Origin: Paenibacillus sp. YN15
Lineage (GTDB): Bacteria > Bacillota > Bacilli > Paenibacillales > NBRC-103111
Length of the DNA: 64,000 nt
Direction of reading: 5' to 3'
NCBI RefSeq assembly: GCF_003285005.1
Contig: NZ_QMFA01000015.1
Location: forward strand, 1-64,000
A program made the translations under genes and the position numbers. Shown one piece after another: positions 52,501-60,858 of this stretch. Below the pieces are notes generated by a model. It searched no databases. It was not told the DNA's origin and saw only the letters and a program-made list of their open reading frames with translations. Position 1 is the stretch's first letter; each line of letters starts with the position of its first letter.

Positions 52501-55468
52501 CGCTGTTGCCGGTCAGCTCCTGATAGGCAAAATGGAAGCTGTCGGCTTTGCCGCCGATGTCTCCGGCAGACTTCAGGGTTATGCCGCCGTCGCCCTTCAC
52601 CTCAAGATGTCCCGGAATGTAACCGGAGGCAGAACCGCCGATATCTGCGGAGCTCCAAACGCCTGTAGCGGTGGAGGTGTTTACATGAACCGCCAGATTG
52701 CCGGAATGGGTCGCCAGCCCGGCGCTGTCGGTAGCTTTGGCCACCAGATAATGGGTGCCCTCCGGGATACTGCTCCATTGCCAGGTGTAGGGGGCCGAGG
52801 CTGCCGTTCCCACCAGCTGGCTGTCGATAAGGAACTCTACCTTGCTGATGGTTTTGCCTACGCCTGCTTCAGCGGTTGCCGTCAGGGTAAGGCTGCTGCC
52901 GGTTTCGGCAATGGTGTTGTTGCCCAGTGTGTTGTTCAGGCTGTCGGTCAATTGCAGTGCAGCCCGGGGATTGTCCACATGCTTGCTTCCTTGCTTCAGG
53001 TCCTCAACCAACCAGGCCAGATAAACCTCCAGATTGGTATAGCCGGGCACAATGCCGATGGAGGCGAAGCTGTCGGCTGCGGCCAGATTGGTTTTGTTGC
53101 GGTCGGAGGCGTTCCGGGGATCGAGACCATGCTCTGTTTCCCAGCTGTCGGGAATGCCGTCCTTGTCCGTATCCACCACATCGGAATGGACTGCGGTGTA
53201 ATCCTCGTAGAGCCAGCCTACCTCTTTGGGCGAGTTGATGTGGTAGCCGGTCCGGGTTTTCACCTCGTTCACAATCCGGGCGTCGATGGCGTCCCGTCTG
53301 GGCAGCGTCGCGCCTACATCCGCCAGAACCTGGTCATAGGCAGTCAGCGCCGGAACGGACTGGTAGATGCCGTAGTTTTCGGGAGCCACGCCGTTGTCAT
53401 ATTCCCCGCGGATTTCGAAGGGAGTGTCATGCTTAACGGTGGGGTCAATGATCTTCAGGACACCCTTCCAGTTATCCTGGGTGACGGACGAAGAGCCGTC
53501 CATATAGTTGCCGCCAATGTACATGTTGGTGTCGTAATTGGTGGTTCCCGCTTCGCTGAACAGCTGGCTGCGGACGCTGTAATAGGTGCTGGGACCGTAT
53601 TTGTAATAATTGTCCCGCATATTATAGTCGCCTTCGCCGCCGCCGTAGGTGGAAGCCATGCCCCAGTTGTAAATGACGTTGTTGGCCATATCCACCGAGT
53701 CAAATTCCCGCTTATCCGTGGGAAACCGGGGATTGCGGCTGGTGCTGTTGGCAATCAGGTTGTGGTGGTAGGTGGAGTTTTTGCCGCCCCAAATGCCGCC
53801 GTAGCCATGTCTGCCCTTCTGGTGGGTGGTCATGAGCATGCTTTCCGACGAAATGGACCATTGGACAGTGGTGTTCACATTGTCGTAGAGGCTGACTACC
53901 TCATCCACCGCCCAACTGAAGGAGCAATGGTCGATGATAATGTTCTTGTGGTAGCGGGAGCCCAAGGAGTCATCCTCGCTGGCATAACGGTCCGTAAGCC
54001 GGAAGCGCACATACCGGATGGCAATGTTGTCGGCGTTGATGTTGGTGGTATAATCGCTGACGGTAATGCCTTCTCCCGGCGCGGTTTGCCCGGCAATGGT
54101 CAGGTTGGAGCCGGCAATGTTCAGGGACTCCTTCAGATGAATGGTGCCGCCCACGCGGAAAATAATCATGCGGTTGTCCTTGCTCACCGCATCCCGCAGG
54201 GAGCCGGGAATGGCCGTTTCGTTCTTGGTGTAGTCGGCCAGGGTATCAACGATATAGACCTCGCCGCCCCGTCCGCCGGTGACATATTTGCCGCCGCCCT
54301 CTGCGCCGGGGAAGGCGGGGATGTTTACGGCGATGCCGCTGTCCGGCAGGGCCGCAGTAATCTCGAATACAGCGGAGGGAGCAGATTCGACGCCTCCTGT
54401 TGCTCCGGCCGCCACATTATGGGTGCTGGCAGTTACGGTGTAGAAGTAGGTTTTTCCGGCGGCAACAGAGTTGTCCATCACCGAATACACGGATTGGGCC
54501 ACGGATTGCAGGGTGCTGTATGGGCCCTCCCGGGTGTCGCTGCGCTTGACGTTGTAATAAACCGCGCCGGTGACGGCTTCCCAGCCGAGCCATACGGCAG
54601 GCGCGCCGTTAACCTCGTTTACGTAGCCATTCAGGGCCGCAGGGGCGTCCAGGTCTCCGCCATCCCCTCCGCCGCCTGTTGGCGAGGTGTAGATTTGGAG
54701 GTTATCCAGCCAGAAGCCGCCTTTTCCTGTGCCATTAATTTTAGATTGAAGCTGATTAATGGAAGTGACCGGATTGGTAAATGCAAATTCCTCTATTCTC
54801 ACGCCGTCGATAAATACGGCTGCCGTTTTCTCTGCCGTTTTTACAGCGAGACGGATATGATGCCATTGGTCTTTATAACCTCCGGCAGCTTTGAAGGCAG
54901 GTTGAACCAAAGCGTAATCCGCATTCGATTTACGGTAGACCAGGGTGTAGTTGGCAGTATCCGCATTGGCCGGTTCCTTGGGCTTGCGGACACTGATAAC
55001 AAAAGCAGGCTTCGTCGGATTGTCGGAGCTGCCCAGTTCAAACAAGGAGCTGTTGCCGCTTTCCTTGGGATACATGAAGTCGGCCTCCACGACGAAATCC
55101 CCGGCTTGCTCTTCGAAGGCGCGTGTAAAATTCACATCCCCTTCTCCAAGGCTGTTGACGTTTAAGGCATAGGAAGAGCTGTTTGCAAACTCTCCTGCAT
55201 TCCCTGCGGGAATCGGCGCAACCTTTACCTCGGATTTTTCACCGTTAACCTCCGGTTTGCCGGGAGAGACAACGGCATACTCCGGCGGCAGCACACCGTC
55301 CTCGAAGGTATCGTTCACCAGATAGGCGGGTGAGCTGACGCTTTGCCCCGTCTGCGGCTCACTGGCATAAGCGGCCGGGGGCAGCAGGCTGAAGAGAAGC
55401 GACATCAGCATGGCGTAGATAACGGTCTGCTTTAGCGCACGTTTTCTTCCATTCCACAAAAATTGCAA
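49529..55468 (-). CDS. Giant S-layer-anchored family 1 pectate lyase
   Basis: A 1,979-residue exported protein that should cleave pectin by beta-elimination at the cell surface. TTG 55468 is chosen because GGGAGGAAAAGG lies just upstream; the signal peptide ends AAYASEP. Approximate domain order: LamG-like 50-260, Fn3 270-365, pectate lyase beta-helix 385-760 (FPGAEGGGKYVTGGRGG, HCSFSWAVDE, NSTSRNPRFP), calcium motif DTDKDGIPDSWE 767, Ig-like 835-930, DUF1349-like 935-1115, Fn3 1133-1226, LamG-like 1232-1449, Fn3 1453-1546, a Gly/Ser/Pro linker, an SLH-associated domain 1577-1790, and three SLH repeats 1793-1979. Confidence 0.92.
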   Translation of the reverse strand: MQFLWNGRKRALKQTVIYAMLMSLLFSLLPPAAYASEPQTGQSVSSPAYLVNDTFEDGVLPPEYAVVSPGKPEVNGEKSEVKVAPIPAGNAGEFANSSSYALNVNSLGEGDVNFTRAFEEQAGDFVVEADFMYPKESGNSSLFELGSSDNPTKPAFVISVRKPKEPANADTANYTLVYRKSNADYALVQPAFKAAGGYKDQWHHIRLAVKTAEKTAAVFIDGVRIEEFAFTNPVTSINQLQSKINGTGKGGFWLDNLQIYTSPTGGGGDGGDLDAPAALNGYVNEVNGAPAVWLGWEAVTGAVYYNVKRSDTREGPYSTLQSVAQSVYSVMDNSVAAGKTYFYTVTASTHNVAAGATGGVESAPSAVFEITAALPDSGIAVNIPAFPGAEGGGKYVTGGRGGEVYIVDTLADYTKNETAIPGSLRDAVSKDNRMIIFRVGGTIHLKESLNIAGSNLTIAGQTAPGEGITVSDYTTNINADNIAIRYVRFRLTDRYASEDDSLGSRYHKNIIIDHCSFSWAVDEVVSLYDNVNTTVQWSISSESMLMTTHQKGRHGYGGIWGGKNSTYHHNLIANSTSRNPRFPTDKREFDSVDMANNVIYNWGMASTYGGGEGDYNMRDNYYKYGPSTYYSVRSQLFSEAGTTNYDTNMYIGGNYMDGSSSVTQDNWKGVLKIIDPTVKHDTPFEIRGEYDNGVAPENYGIYQSVPALTAYDQVLADVGATLPRRDAIDARIVNEVKTRTGYHINSPKEVGWLYEDYTAVHSDVVDTDKDGIPDSWETEHGLDPRNASDRNKTNLAAADSFASIGIVPGYTNLEVYLAWLVEDLKQGSKHVDNPRAALQLTDSLNNTLGNNTIAETGSSLTLTATAEAGVGKTISKVEFLIDSQLVGTAASAPYTWQWSSIPEGTHYLVAKATDSAGLATHSGNLAVHVNTSTATGVWSSADIGGSASGYIPGHLEVKGDGGITLKSAGDIGGKADSFHFAYQELTGNSEILARIDHITATDDNAEAGVMIRESLEPGSKMALMAIAYVKYGKQGVMLVRNETGGNTQRIENEVFVSTPHWVRLVRFGNQVTGLLSEDGVSNWRKIGTVTLELPNDKPIYVGLAADASKPDDDVWKYNASSFGQAAIHALPDDYPVAPGGLKTSIDEGDNEIKVSWDAAENAHTYTVKRGDTPGGPYKVIQTGIADTFFTDSGLVAGKTYYYVVSATNKAGEQGFDSSEVKGTPTGPAENIFYVDDNFEEEDIDATPAAYVPSLPNNGGFEAVKVVTMEKDGNPDNKVLLVADQGANSDEMLQSVSFFRQFESLKNTVVIEADYMLPEASGNAVLMQIKSRDDSKRAFSIGMRKPTLPADANKNDITLVYDNGSSSFYALMDVPFASFKNQWFHIRLKMNVAEGYVTAYVNGKEIATFTDYKDMENFKNLGIGRIYSATPGGGSGTYYIDNLKVYVEPIAHPTGLEAVAGDGVVNLSWTASEKAETYTVLRSAKEEGPFTPVESTEAQANPVAASETQFADGTVVNGAAYYYVVIAQNQQGTSGYSNVVSAKPAAADNGSDDGNSGNTGSTGGGSPAPSAPDQPADQIVLGKDAVQLREEQTADGAKLQAAAVDAAKLADALKKAAAEKSGRVTLDLSASTGAAAVRAELPLSAFAQAGSAELVIKTGLAEVKLPAQLILSQLKDQAAGTLLANLASGSAQLQEKAAQAAKQMGYQLSAQPVAVSLAVEADGKKQELALKNGYASLTLTYNGLLGGAAAAGVKIDPVTGEASFAPAIIETSGGITRVTVLHGGEGIYTIAQISKIFADTAGHWAKQDIELLASKLLIQGTDANRYSPDQAITRAEFAALLVRSLGLQASGQAASFTDVAAADWYAQAVAAAAEAGLIEGLDNGEFRPDATISREEMAVMAARAARYAGMNTTASAPAAGYGYADSSAVSGWAQASMAWATENGIIQGTGDQLLAPQASATRAQSATILKRMLQTIGFIN

Positions 55469-55750
55469 TTCCTTTTCCTCCCTCATGCATAAAATGGCAG
55501 TCGCGGGCATGGCGCAAGGAGCCGCCGCTCCAACCGCGGAGCGGACAAGCCTGGCGGCTATGCCTCCAGGGCCATTATCCGCAATGTGCGGCCGGATTGC
55601 CTATAATCCTCAGCCCACTTGTTCAGGGGAAATCTGCGCATTTGGGAATATGAGGAGGATAATGTGCGAGAATAGCATGAGGATAACCCGCAGATAACCT
55701 GGGATGTGCAGCATATATCCTCAGGAGAGATGCGGAATGGGCTGCTTAAA

Positions 55751-55927
55751 CGGACAGACGATCCTTTATTGGGCTCAAAAATGAGATTTTACCATCGGGA
55801 CGGACACAGAATCCGTTATGTCATGGAAAAGAACGGGTTTGGGCGGTTTGCTGAGGAAATAACGTACCGTGTGTCCGCGAAATCCTCAGAAGCGCCTATT
55901 TCGGCAAAATAACGGATTCCCTGTCCG
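55751..55927. repeat. Quadruple inverted element, locus F
   Basis: Direct 20-bp cores at 55751-55770 and 55801-55820, inverted cores at 55858-55877 and 55908-55927. Both pairs are exactly 50 bp apart. The core opens CGGACAG or CGGACAC and closes CGTTATT or TTTATT. It lies between the divergent pectate lyase and aminotransferase genes. The 55.5-55.75 kb stretch beside it has scattered TCCTCA/TGAGGA words but no gene. Confidence 0.9.
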
Positions 55928-56033
55928 GGCCGCCGGGGCAAGCAGGTAACGGGCAGGGAATGCGAGGGTATTAACGCCGCGGCCAAAATACGGTATGATG
56001 GAAAGAATGATGACATAAGGAGGAACGACATCC

Positions 56034-57206
56034 ATGGATTATTCCTTTTCAAACCGCATCTCGGGGCTGCAGCCTTCCATTATCCGGGAGATTCTCAAGG
56101 CCAGCGAGGGCAAGGGCATCATTCCCTTCTCCGCAGGCAATCCTGCGGCGGAGACCTTCCCCGTAGAGGCCATCCGCTCCTTTACCCAGGCGATCCTGGA
56201 AAAGGACCCTGTGGCCGCCCTGCAATACGGCTTGTCCGAAGGTTATACCCCGCTGCGCCAGACCATCCGCCAACGGTTTGCCGCCAGCCTTGGGCCGGAG
56301 CGGGAGTCCGACAGCCTGTTCGTGGTTTCCGGCGCCCAGCAGGGGATTGAGCTGGCGTGCAAGGTGCTGTGCAACGAAGGCGACACCATCATCTGCGAAA
56401 GCCCCAGCTTCATCGGCGCGCTGAACTGCTTCCGCTCTCTGGGCGCCCGGCTGGCCGGCGTGCCCATGGAGGAGGACGGCCTCAACCTCGAGGCCCTGGA
56501 GCATGCGTTAAAGACGGAGCCCAACGTGAAGCTGATCTATCTGATCCCCAGCTTCCAGAACCCCACGGGCATCACCACCAGTCTGGAGAAACGCAAGGCC
56601 ATCTACGCCCTGGCCAAGCAATACGGGGTGATGATTCTGGAGGACAACCCCTACGGCGAGCTGCGCTTCCGGGGTGAGGACCTGCCCACCCTGAAGTCCA
56701 TGGACGAGGACGGGCTGGTGATCTACGTCGGCTCCTTCTCCAAGATTCTCTCCGCCGGTTTGCGGGTGGGCTTTGTGCTGGCTCCCTCCACCGTCATGAA
56801 CAAAATGGTGGTGGCCAAGCAGGGTGAGGATGTCCACACCGCCATGCTGCCGCAGCTTCTGGCCTACAAGTTCCTGACGGAGTATGACTATGACAGCCAT
56901 ATCTCCCTCATCCGCGAGGTGTACCGGCGCAAAAGCAGCCTGATGCTGGACAGCATCAAGGAGCACTTCAACCCGGCCATCACCTACACCGTGCCGGAAG
57001 GCGGGCTGTTCCTGTGGTGCATGCTGCCGCCGGAAATCTCCATGATCGACTATTGCAAAAAAGCCGCCGCCCAAGGCGTAGCAGTAGTTCCCGGCAATGC
57101 CTTCCTGATCCGGGAGGACGAACCCTGCAACGCCTTCCGGCTTAACTACTCCACACCCTCGGACGAGCAGATCCGCAAGGGAATCGAAATCCTGGCGGGC
57201 GTATAA
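56034..57206 (+). CDS. PLP-dependent aminotransferase (2-aminoadipate/valine type)
   Basis: Fold-type I aminotransferase of 390 residues, related to LysN and to the enzymatic half of MocR proteins but without a DNA-binding domain. The PLP lysine is in GSFSKILSAGLRVG. Other landmarks: FSAGNPAAETFP at the start, SGAQQGIEL, PSFQNPTG, EDNPYGELRF and the carboxylate-binding arginine in FRLNYS. AAGGAGG precedes the ATG. It probably transaminates a branched or dicarboxylic amino acid; the substrate is not fixed by context. Confidence 0.9.
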   Translation: MDYSFSNRISGLQPSIIREILKASEGKGIIPFSAGNPAAETFPVEAIRSFTQAILEKDPVAALQYGLSEGYTPLRQTIRQRFAASLGPERESDSLFVVSGAQQGIELACKVLCNEGDTIICESPSFIGALNCFRSLGARLAGVPMEEDGLNLEALEHALKTEPNVKLIYLIPSFQNPTGITTSLEKRKAIYALAKQYGVMILEDNPYGELRFRGEDLPTLKSMDEDGLVIYVGSFSKILSAGLRVGFVLAPSTVMNKMVVAKQGEDVHTAMLPQLLAYKFLTEYDYDSHISLIREVYRRKSSLMLDSIKEHFNPAITYTVPEGGLFLWCMLPPEISMIDYCKKAAAQGVAVVPGNAFLIREDEPCNAFRLNYSTPSDEQIRKGIEILAGV

Positions 57207-57231
57207 GGAAACCCGGCAGTCCATAAGGGAA

Positions 57232-57263
57232 GCCCCGAATTTGACCCGGTCAAATATCGGGGC
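57232..57263. terminator. Hairpin between convergent genes
   Basis: GCCCCGAATTTGACC and GGTCAAATATCGGGGC form a 15-bp stem with one mismatch. The following sequence (ATTCTTGCTTT) is only moderately T-rich. Confidence 0.65.
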
Positions 57264-57276
57264 ATTCTTGCTTTAT

Positions 57277-59091
57277 TCATGTTTGTTGCCCCGCCATCCG
57301 GCTTCCTTCATGCAGCGGCAAAAGCAGCTCCACCCGGGTTCCCTTTCCCCCGCCGCCTGCGCTGAAGCTGAGGCGGGCGCTGCTGCCGTAGGCCAGATAA
57401 AGACGGCGGAACACATTATGAATCCCCGTATGGGACGCGAAAAAATCATCCCCGCTGACCCCGTCCCCGGCCACAAGCAGCTCCAGCTTGTCCAGCACTT
57501 CCCTGCTCATCGGCTCCCCGTTATTGTCCACTATGATCCGCAGCTTCCCCGATTCCCTGGCGGCGGAGAGATGCAGGGCAAATTCTCCGGGCTTCATGCG
57601 GGGGCTCCAGCCGTATTTCAGCGCGTTCTCCACAAAGGGCTGAATGGACAGCTTCATCACCGGCATCCCCAACAGCTCCGGCTCCACCTCTATGGGGCAG
57701 GCGACCTCCGTTCCGTTGCGGTACCTGTGGATATTGAGGAAATGCCGGATGTAGGCCAGCTCCTCCCCCAGAGTGGCCCAGCCGCCGTCCTGCCGGACAT
57801 TGTACCGCATCATCCGGGCGACGCTTTGCACCATATCCCCTACTGCGGCGCTGTTATCCCGTCCGGCATAGGAATCGATGGTTTCCAGCGTATTGAATAA
57901 AAAATGGGGGTTGATCTGCGCCTGAAGCTGGAGCAGTTCCCGTTCCTTTTCCCTTAATTGGGCTTCATAAACCTCATGCTTCATCTGCTCCAGATCCGCC
58001 AGCATGCCGTTGTAGGAGCGGATCAGATAACCGATTTCGTCCTGTCCCGCCGTGATGTTCAAGGGCTGGTAACCCTTGGTTGCCACGGTTCTCATGCTTC
58101 TGGTGAGCAGGGTTAGGGGACGGGTCACCAGCCCCATCACCGGGAAGGCGATAATGGCGCCCGCCAGCAGGCTGAGTCCGGCAATCACCAGGGTCCAGCG
58201 CTGGGATTCCCGGACGCCCCGGGTCAATTCCTCCAGCGGCGTAACCAGAACCAGCCGCCAATCCCCGAAGGCCAGGTCCTGGACGGCCAGCTCATAGCCC
58301 AGGTCCCCTTCCGTAAAGGTCTGCTCCTTGCCGCCCGCCGCCGCTTTGGCCACCGCCCGGCGCAGCTCTCCGCTTAAGGGCGGACCGTCTACGTCATCCA
58401 GGATGGCCGCCCCCGAGCCGGTATGGTACAGCAGCAGGCGGCCTTCCCCATCCCGGGGCGGGGTCAGCAGCCGGCGCAAATATTCCGCGCGGATTTCCAC
58501 CAACAGCCACGCCTCCGTCCGCCCGGTAAGCAGGCTGTTTACCGGCCGGGTCAGGGCCATCCCGTTCTCCGGCGCTCCCAGCATGTAGGCTGTGGAGAAC
58601 ATGCTGCTCAGCACCGGGAGACGGACCGAGCCCAGCCGGCCGAACAGGCTGTCCGCCTGAAAGTCATAGGCGTAGTCGATGCTTTTTTGATAGGACTCGT
58701 GCATCACCTTGCCTCTGGAGTCCATATACAATACCCCCAGCAGCTCCGGGTAGGCCTTCAGCAGGGATTGGAGCTGGGGGCGGAACTGGAGAGCCAGCCC
58801 GGCCTGGGTGACAATCTCCTCCTTGGGCACCTGGAGGTAATGCTGGAAGCTGGGGTCCGTCAGCAGCGGGTCCAGAGCCTGGCTGACGCTTTTCAGGTAG
58901 GCCGTGATGTTGCCGGCCACAAACCGGGCGTATTGCGAGGAAATGTTCTCCGAATGGGCGATGCTGGAGCGCAGCATGACGCGGTACCAGGCCTGGCTGG
59001 CCAGGGCTACCGGAATAATGGAAATGGCGGCCAGCACCGCCAGCAGCTTCAGCTTCAGCGAGGGCCGGAAAGCGGTGAAGGGGTTGCGCAT
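57277..59091 (-). CDS. Sensor histidine kinase (YesM/LytS type)
   Basis: A 604-residue membrane sensor. Hydrophobic segments near residues 15-35 and 300-322 flank an extracellular sensing domain. A HAMP linker (about 322-375), the His-kinase motif INPHFLFNTLETID with H396, and the ATPase region (NGEPMSRE, FFASHTGIHNVFRRL) follow. GGGAGG precedes the ATG. It is divergent from its presumed response regulator across 89 bp. Sensors of this class usually detect sugars and switch on a neighbouring ABC importer. Confidence 0.92.
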   Translation of the reverse strand: MRNPFTAFRPSLKLKLLAVLAAISIIPVALASQAWYRVMLRSSIAHSENISSQYARFVAGNITAYLKSVSQALDPLLTDPSFQHYLQVPKEEIVTQAGLALQFRPQLQSLLKAYPELLGVLYMDSRGKVMHESYQKSIDYAYDFQADSLFGRLGSVRLPVLSSMFSTAYMLGAPENGMALTRPVNSLLTGRTEAWLLVEIRAEYLRRLLTPPRDGEGRLLLYHTGSGAAILDDVDGPPLSGELRRAVAKAAAGGKEQTFTEGDLGYELAVQDLAFGDWRLVLVTPLEELTRGVRESQRWTLVIAGLSLLAGAIIAFPVMGLVTRPLTLLTRSMRTVATKGYQPLNITAGQDEIGYLIRSYNGMLADLEQMKHEVYEAQLREKERELLQLQAQINPHFLFNTLETIDSYAGRDNSAAVGDMVQSVARMMRYNVRQDGGWATLGEELAYIRHFLNIHRYRNGTEVACPIEVEPELLGMPVMKLSIQPFVENALKYGWSPRMKPGEFALHLSAARESGKLRIIVDNNGEPMSREVLDKLELLVAGDGVSGDDFFASHTGIHNVFRRLYLAYGSSARLSFSAGGGGKGTRVELLLPLHEGSRMAGQQT

Positions 59092-59180
59092 AACGGCATC
59101 CTCCCGTATGATTTATTTAATATCCGATAGGTTTACTGTACATTATACAACGAATGTACTGGCGGGAGGAGGGGACGGAG

Positions 59181-60665
59181 ATGAAAATTTGTGTGGCGGA
59201 TGACGAGCAGGAGGTGCGGCGCAGCATTATCGCCAAGCTCAACGGCAGCGGAGTCAAGGCGGAGGTGTTTGACGTTGGCTTTGGCAGCGGGGCCTTGGAG
59301 GGTATCCTGGCTGTACGCCCGGAGCTTGCCATTCTGGATATCCGCATGCCGGAAATGGACGGCCTGTCGCTGTTGAAGGCGGTGAAGCGGAGGGAGCCGG
59401 GCATCCAGGTGGCGATGCTGACGGGCTACAGCGATTTTGCTTACGCCAAGGAGGCGATTCATCTGGGCGCCATGGACTATCTGCTTAAGCCGGTGGACCG
59501 GGAGGAGCTGAACGGGGTGGTGCTGAGGGTAGCGGAGGGGCTGGCCGCCCGCCTGCGGGAGGAGCTGCTCTGGCTATACGGCTGCATGGAGGAAGGCGGC
59601 CGGTCCGGTGTGCAGGTGGACATCAACCCCCATATGGCGGGTTTGTGGTACGACACAAGGGTGGCCAAGCGGGTCCGTTATGCAGAAGCGGAAGCGGCGG
59701 CAACGGCGGCGGGGCAACCGGCAGCGGCACCGGACGCGGAGGAGCAGCCCCAGGGGCGGGCCTCCGAGCCGCCGGGCATGGCTGTCCCCGGCTCAGACGG
59801 ACTTATCGCAAGCGTGCGCGCGGGCAGGGAAATCATCCGGATTGAGGAGGCGGGCCGCGACGCTCTTGGGGCCGTATTCCACGAAGGCAGGGATGCCGCC
59901 CGGGTGTGGGCAAAGGAGCAGGCCTCCTGGAGGCGCAGCCGCTTCTTCGGAGGGGCGGCCTCCCCGTCCTCCGGCCTGATCCCAGGAGCTGCGGGCAAGG
60001 CCGCCGCGCTTCGCAAGCGGCTTGCCGGAGCAGCAGGAACGGACGGCCGGGAGCTGGCGGAGCTGTTCACCGCATGGAGCGCCCAGGCGGAGCTGCTGTC
60101 TCCGGAGGAGGCCCGGCGGGAATGCGCCGAGCTTCTGGCTCTCTTGGAGCCGTCCGGGCTTGCGGAGGGGCTGGGCAAACGAACGGCTGCGCCCGCCGCC
60201 TCCGGCGGCTGGACCGGGTGGGTGGAGTCCGTCTCCACCTGGGACGAGCTGCGGCGGCAAGTCCGCGGCCTTCTGGAGGGCTGCGCCGCTCGGGAACGGG
60301 ACGGCGGGGCGGAGGGAGGCGGCAGCGGCGACAACGGGGACAGATGGTTCCGGCAGGCTCTCTCCCTGATGGATTCCCCGGCCAATGCCGGGCTTACCCT
60401 GGAATCCGCCGCCCAGGCCATCGGCCTTCATCCCGTGACCCTAAGCCGCCTGTTCAAGCGCCGCACAGGCGTTAATTTCGTGCGCTTCCTCATCAGCCGC
60501 AGGCTGGAGCGGGCCAAAACCCTTCTCCTGGAAACCGGCGAACCGGTAGCCTCAGTGGCCGCCCAAGCCGGATATGCCGATCTGCGGCATTTCAACCGGC
60601 TGTTCAAGGCGGAATTTGGGCAGACGCCCGGCGAGTTCCGCAAGGCCCGCCATCGGGAGGGCTAA
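59181..60665 (+). CDS. Response regulator with AraC-type output (YesN type)
   Basis: A 494-residue DNA-binding regulator. The receiver domain is at residues 1-120, with acidic pocket D7-D8 and phosphoacceptor D53 (ILDIRMPEMDG). A long Ala/Gly/Glu-rich linker of about 250 residues follows, then the double helix-turn-helix (LTLESAAQAIGLHPVTLSRLFKRRTG; PVASVAAQAGYADLRHFNRLFKAEFG). ATG 59181 follows GGGAGGAGGGGACGG. It lies 193 bp upstream of the ABC importer and probably activates it. The linker is more GC-rich than its neighbours. Confidence 0.92.
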   Translation: MKICVADDEQEVRRSIIAKLNGSGVKAEVFDVGFGSGALEGILAVRPELAILDIRMPEMDGLSLLKAVKRREPGIQVAMLTGYSDFAYAKEAIHLGAMDYLLKPVDREELNGVVLRVAEGLAARLREELLWLYGCMEEGGRSGVQVDINPHMAGLWYDTRVAKRVRYAEAEAAATAAGQPAAAPDAEEQPQGRASEPPGMAVPGSDGLIASVRAGREIIRIEEAGRDALGAVFHEGRDAARVWAKEQASWRRSRFFGGAASPSSGLIPGAAGKAAALRKRLAGAAGTDGRELAELFTAWSAQAELLSPEEARRECAELLALLEPSGLAEGLGKRTAAPAASGGWTGWVESVSTWDELRRQVRGLLEGCAARERDGGAEGGGSGDNGDRWFRQALSLMDSPANAGLTLESAAQAIGLHPVTLSRLFKRRTGVNFVRFLISRRLERAKTLLLETGEPVASVAAQAGYADLRHFNRLFKAEFGQTPGEFRKARHREG

Positions 60666-60858
60666 ATTTTTCGACAATCAGGCTAAAAATTTCCCGCTGT
60701 TTTTTCCCTCTGAAAAAGCTATAGTGGATGTTATACATGGCAGCCAGTTTTTTATTATCAAAACCAAGTATTTTCATTGGCATAATCACCATTATCCACC
60801 GGATAACCGGAGAGCATGGGCCATCCCCACTACTTTTTTATCCAGGGAGAGATGAATC

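Noticed and set aside
52478-55165. 895-codon open frame on the plus strand
   Set aside because: It is the shadow of the pectate lyase gene, in which the GC-rich third positions leave the opposite frame open. It has no ribosome binding site, and its protein has no recognisable domain.
55599-55725. Scattered ATAATCCTCA / TGAGGATAA words before element F as a seventh quadruple element
   Set aside because: The order is + - - + and the spacing is irregular, so it does not follow the grammar of the other six.
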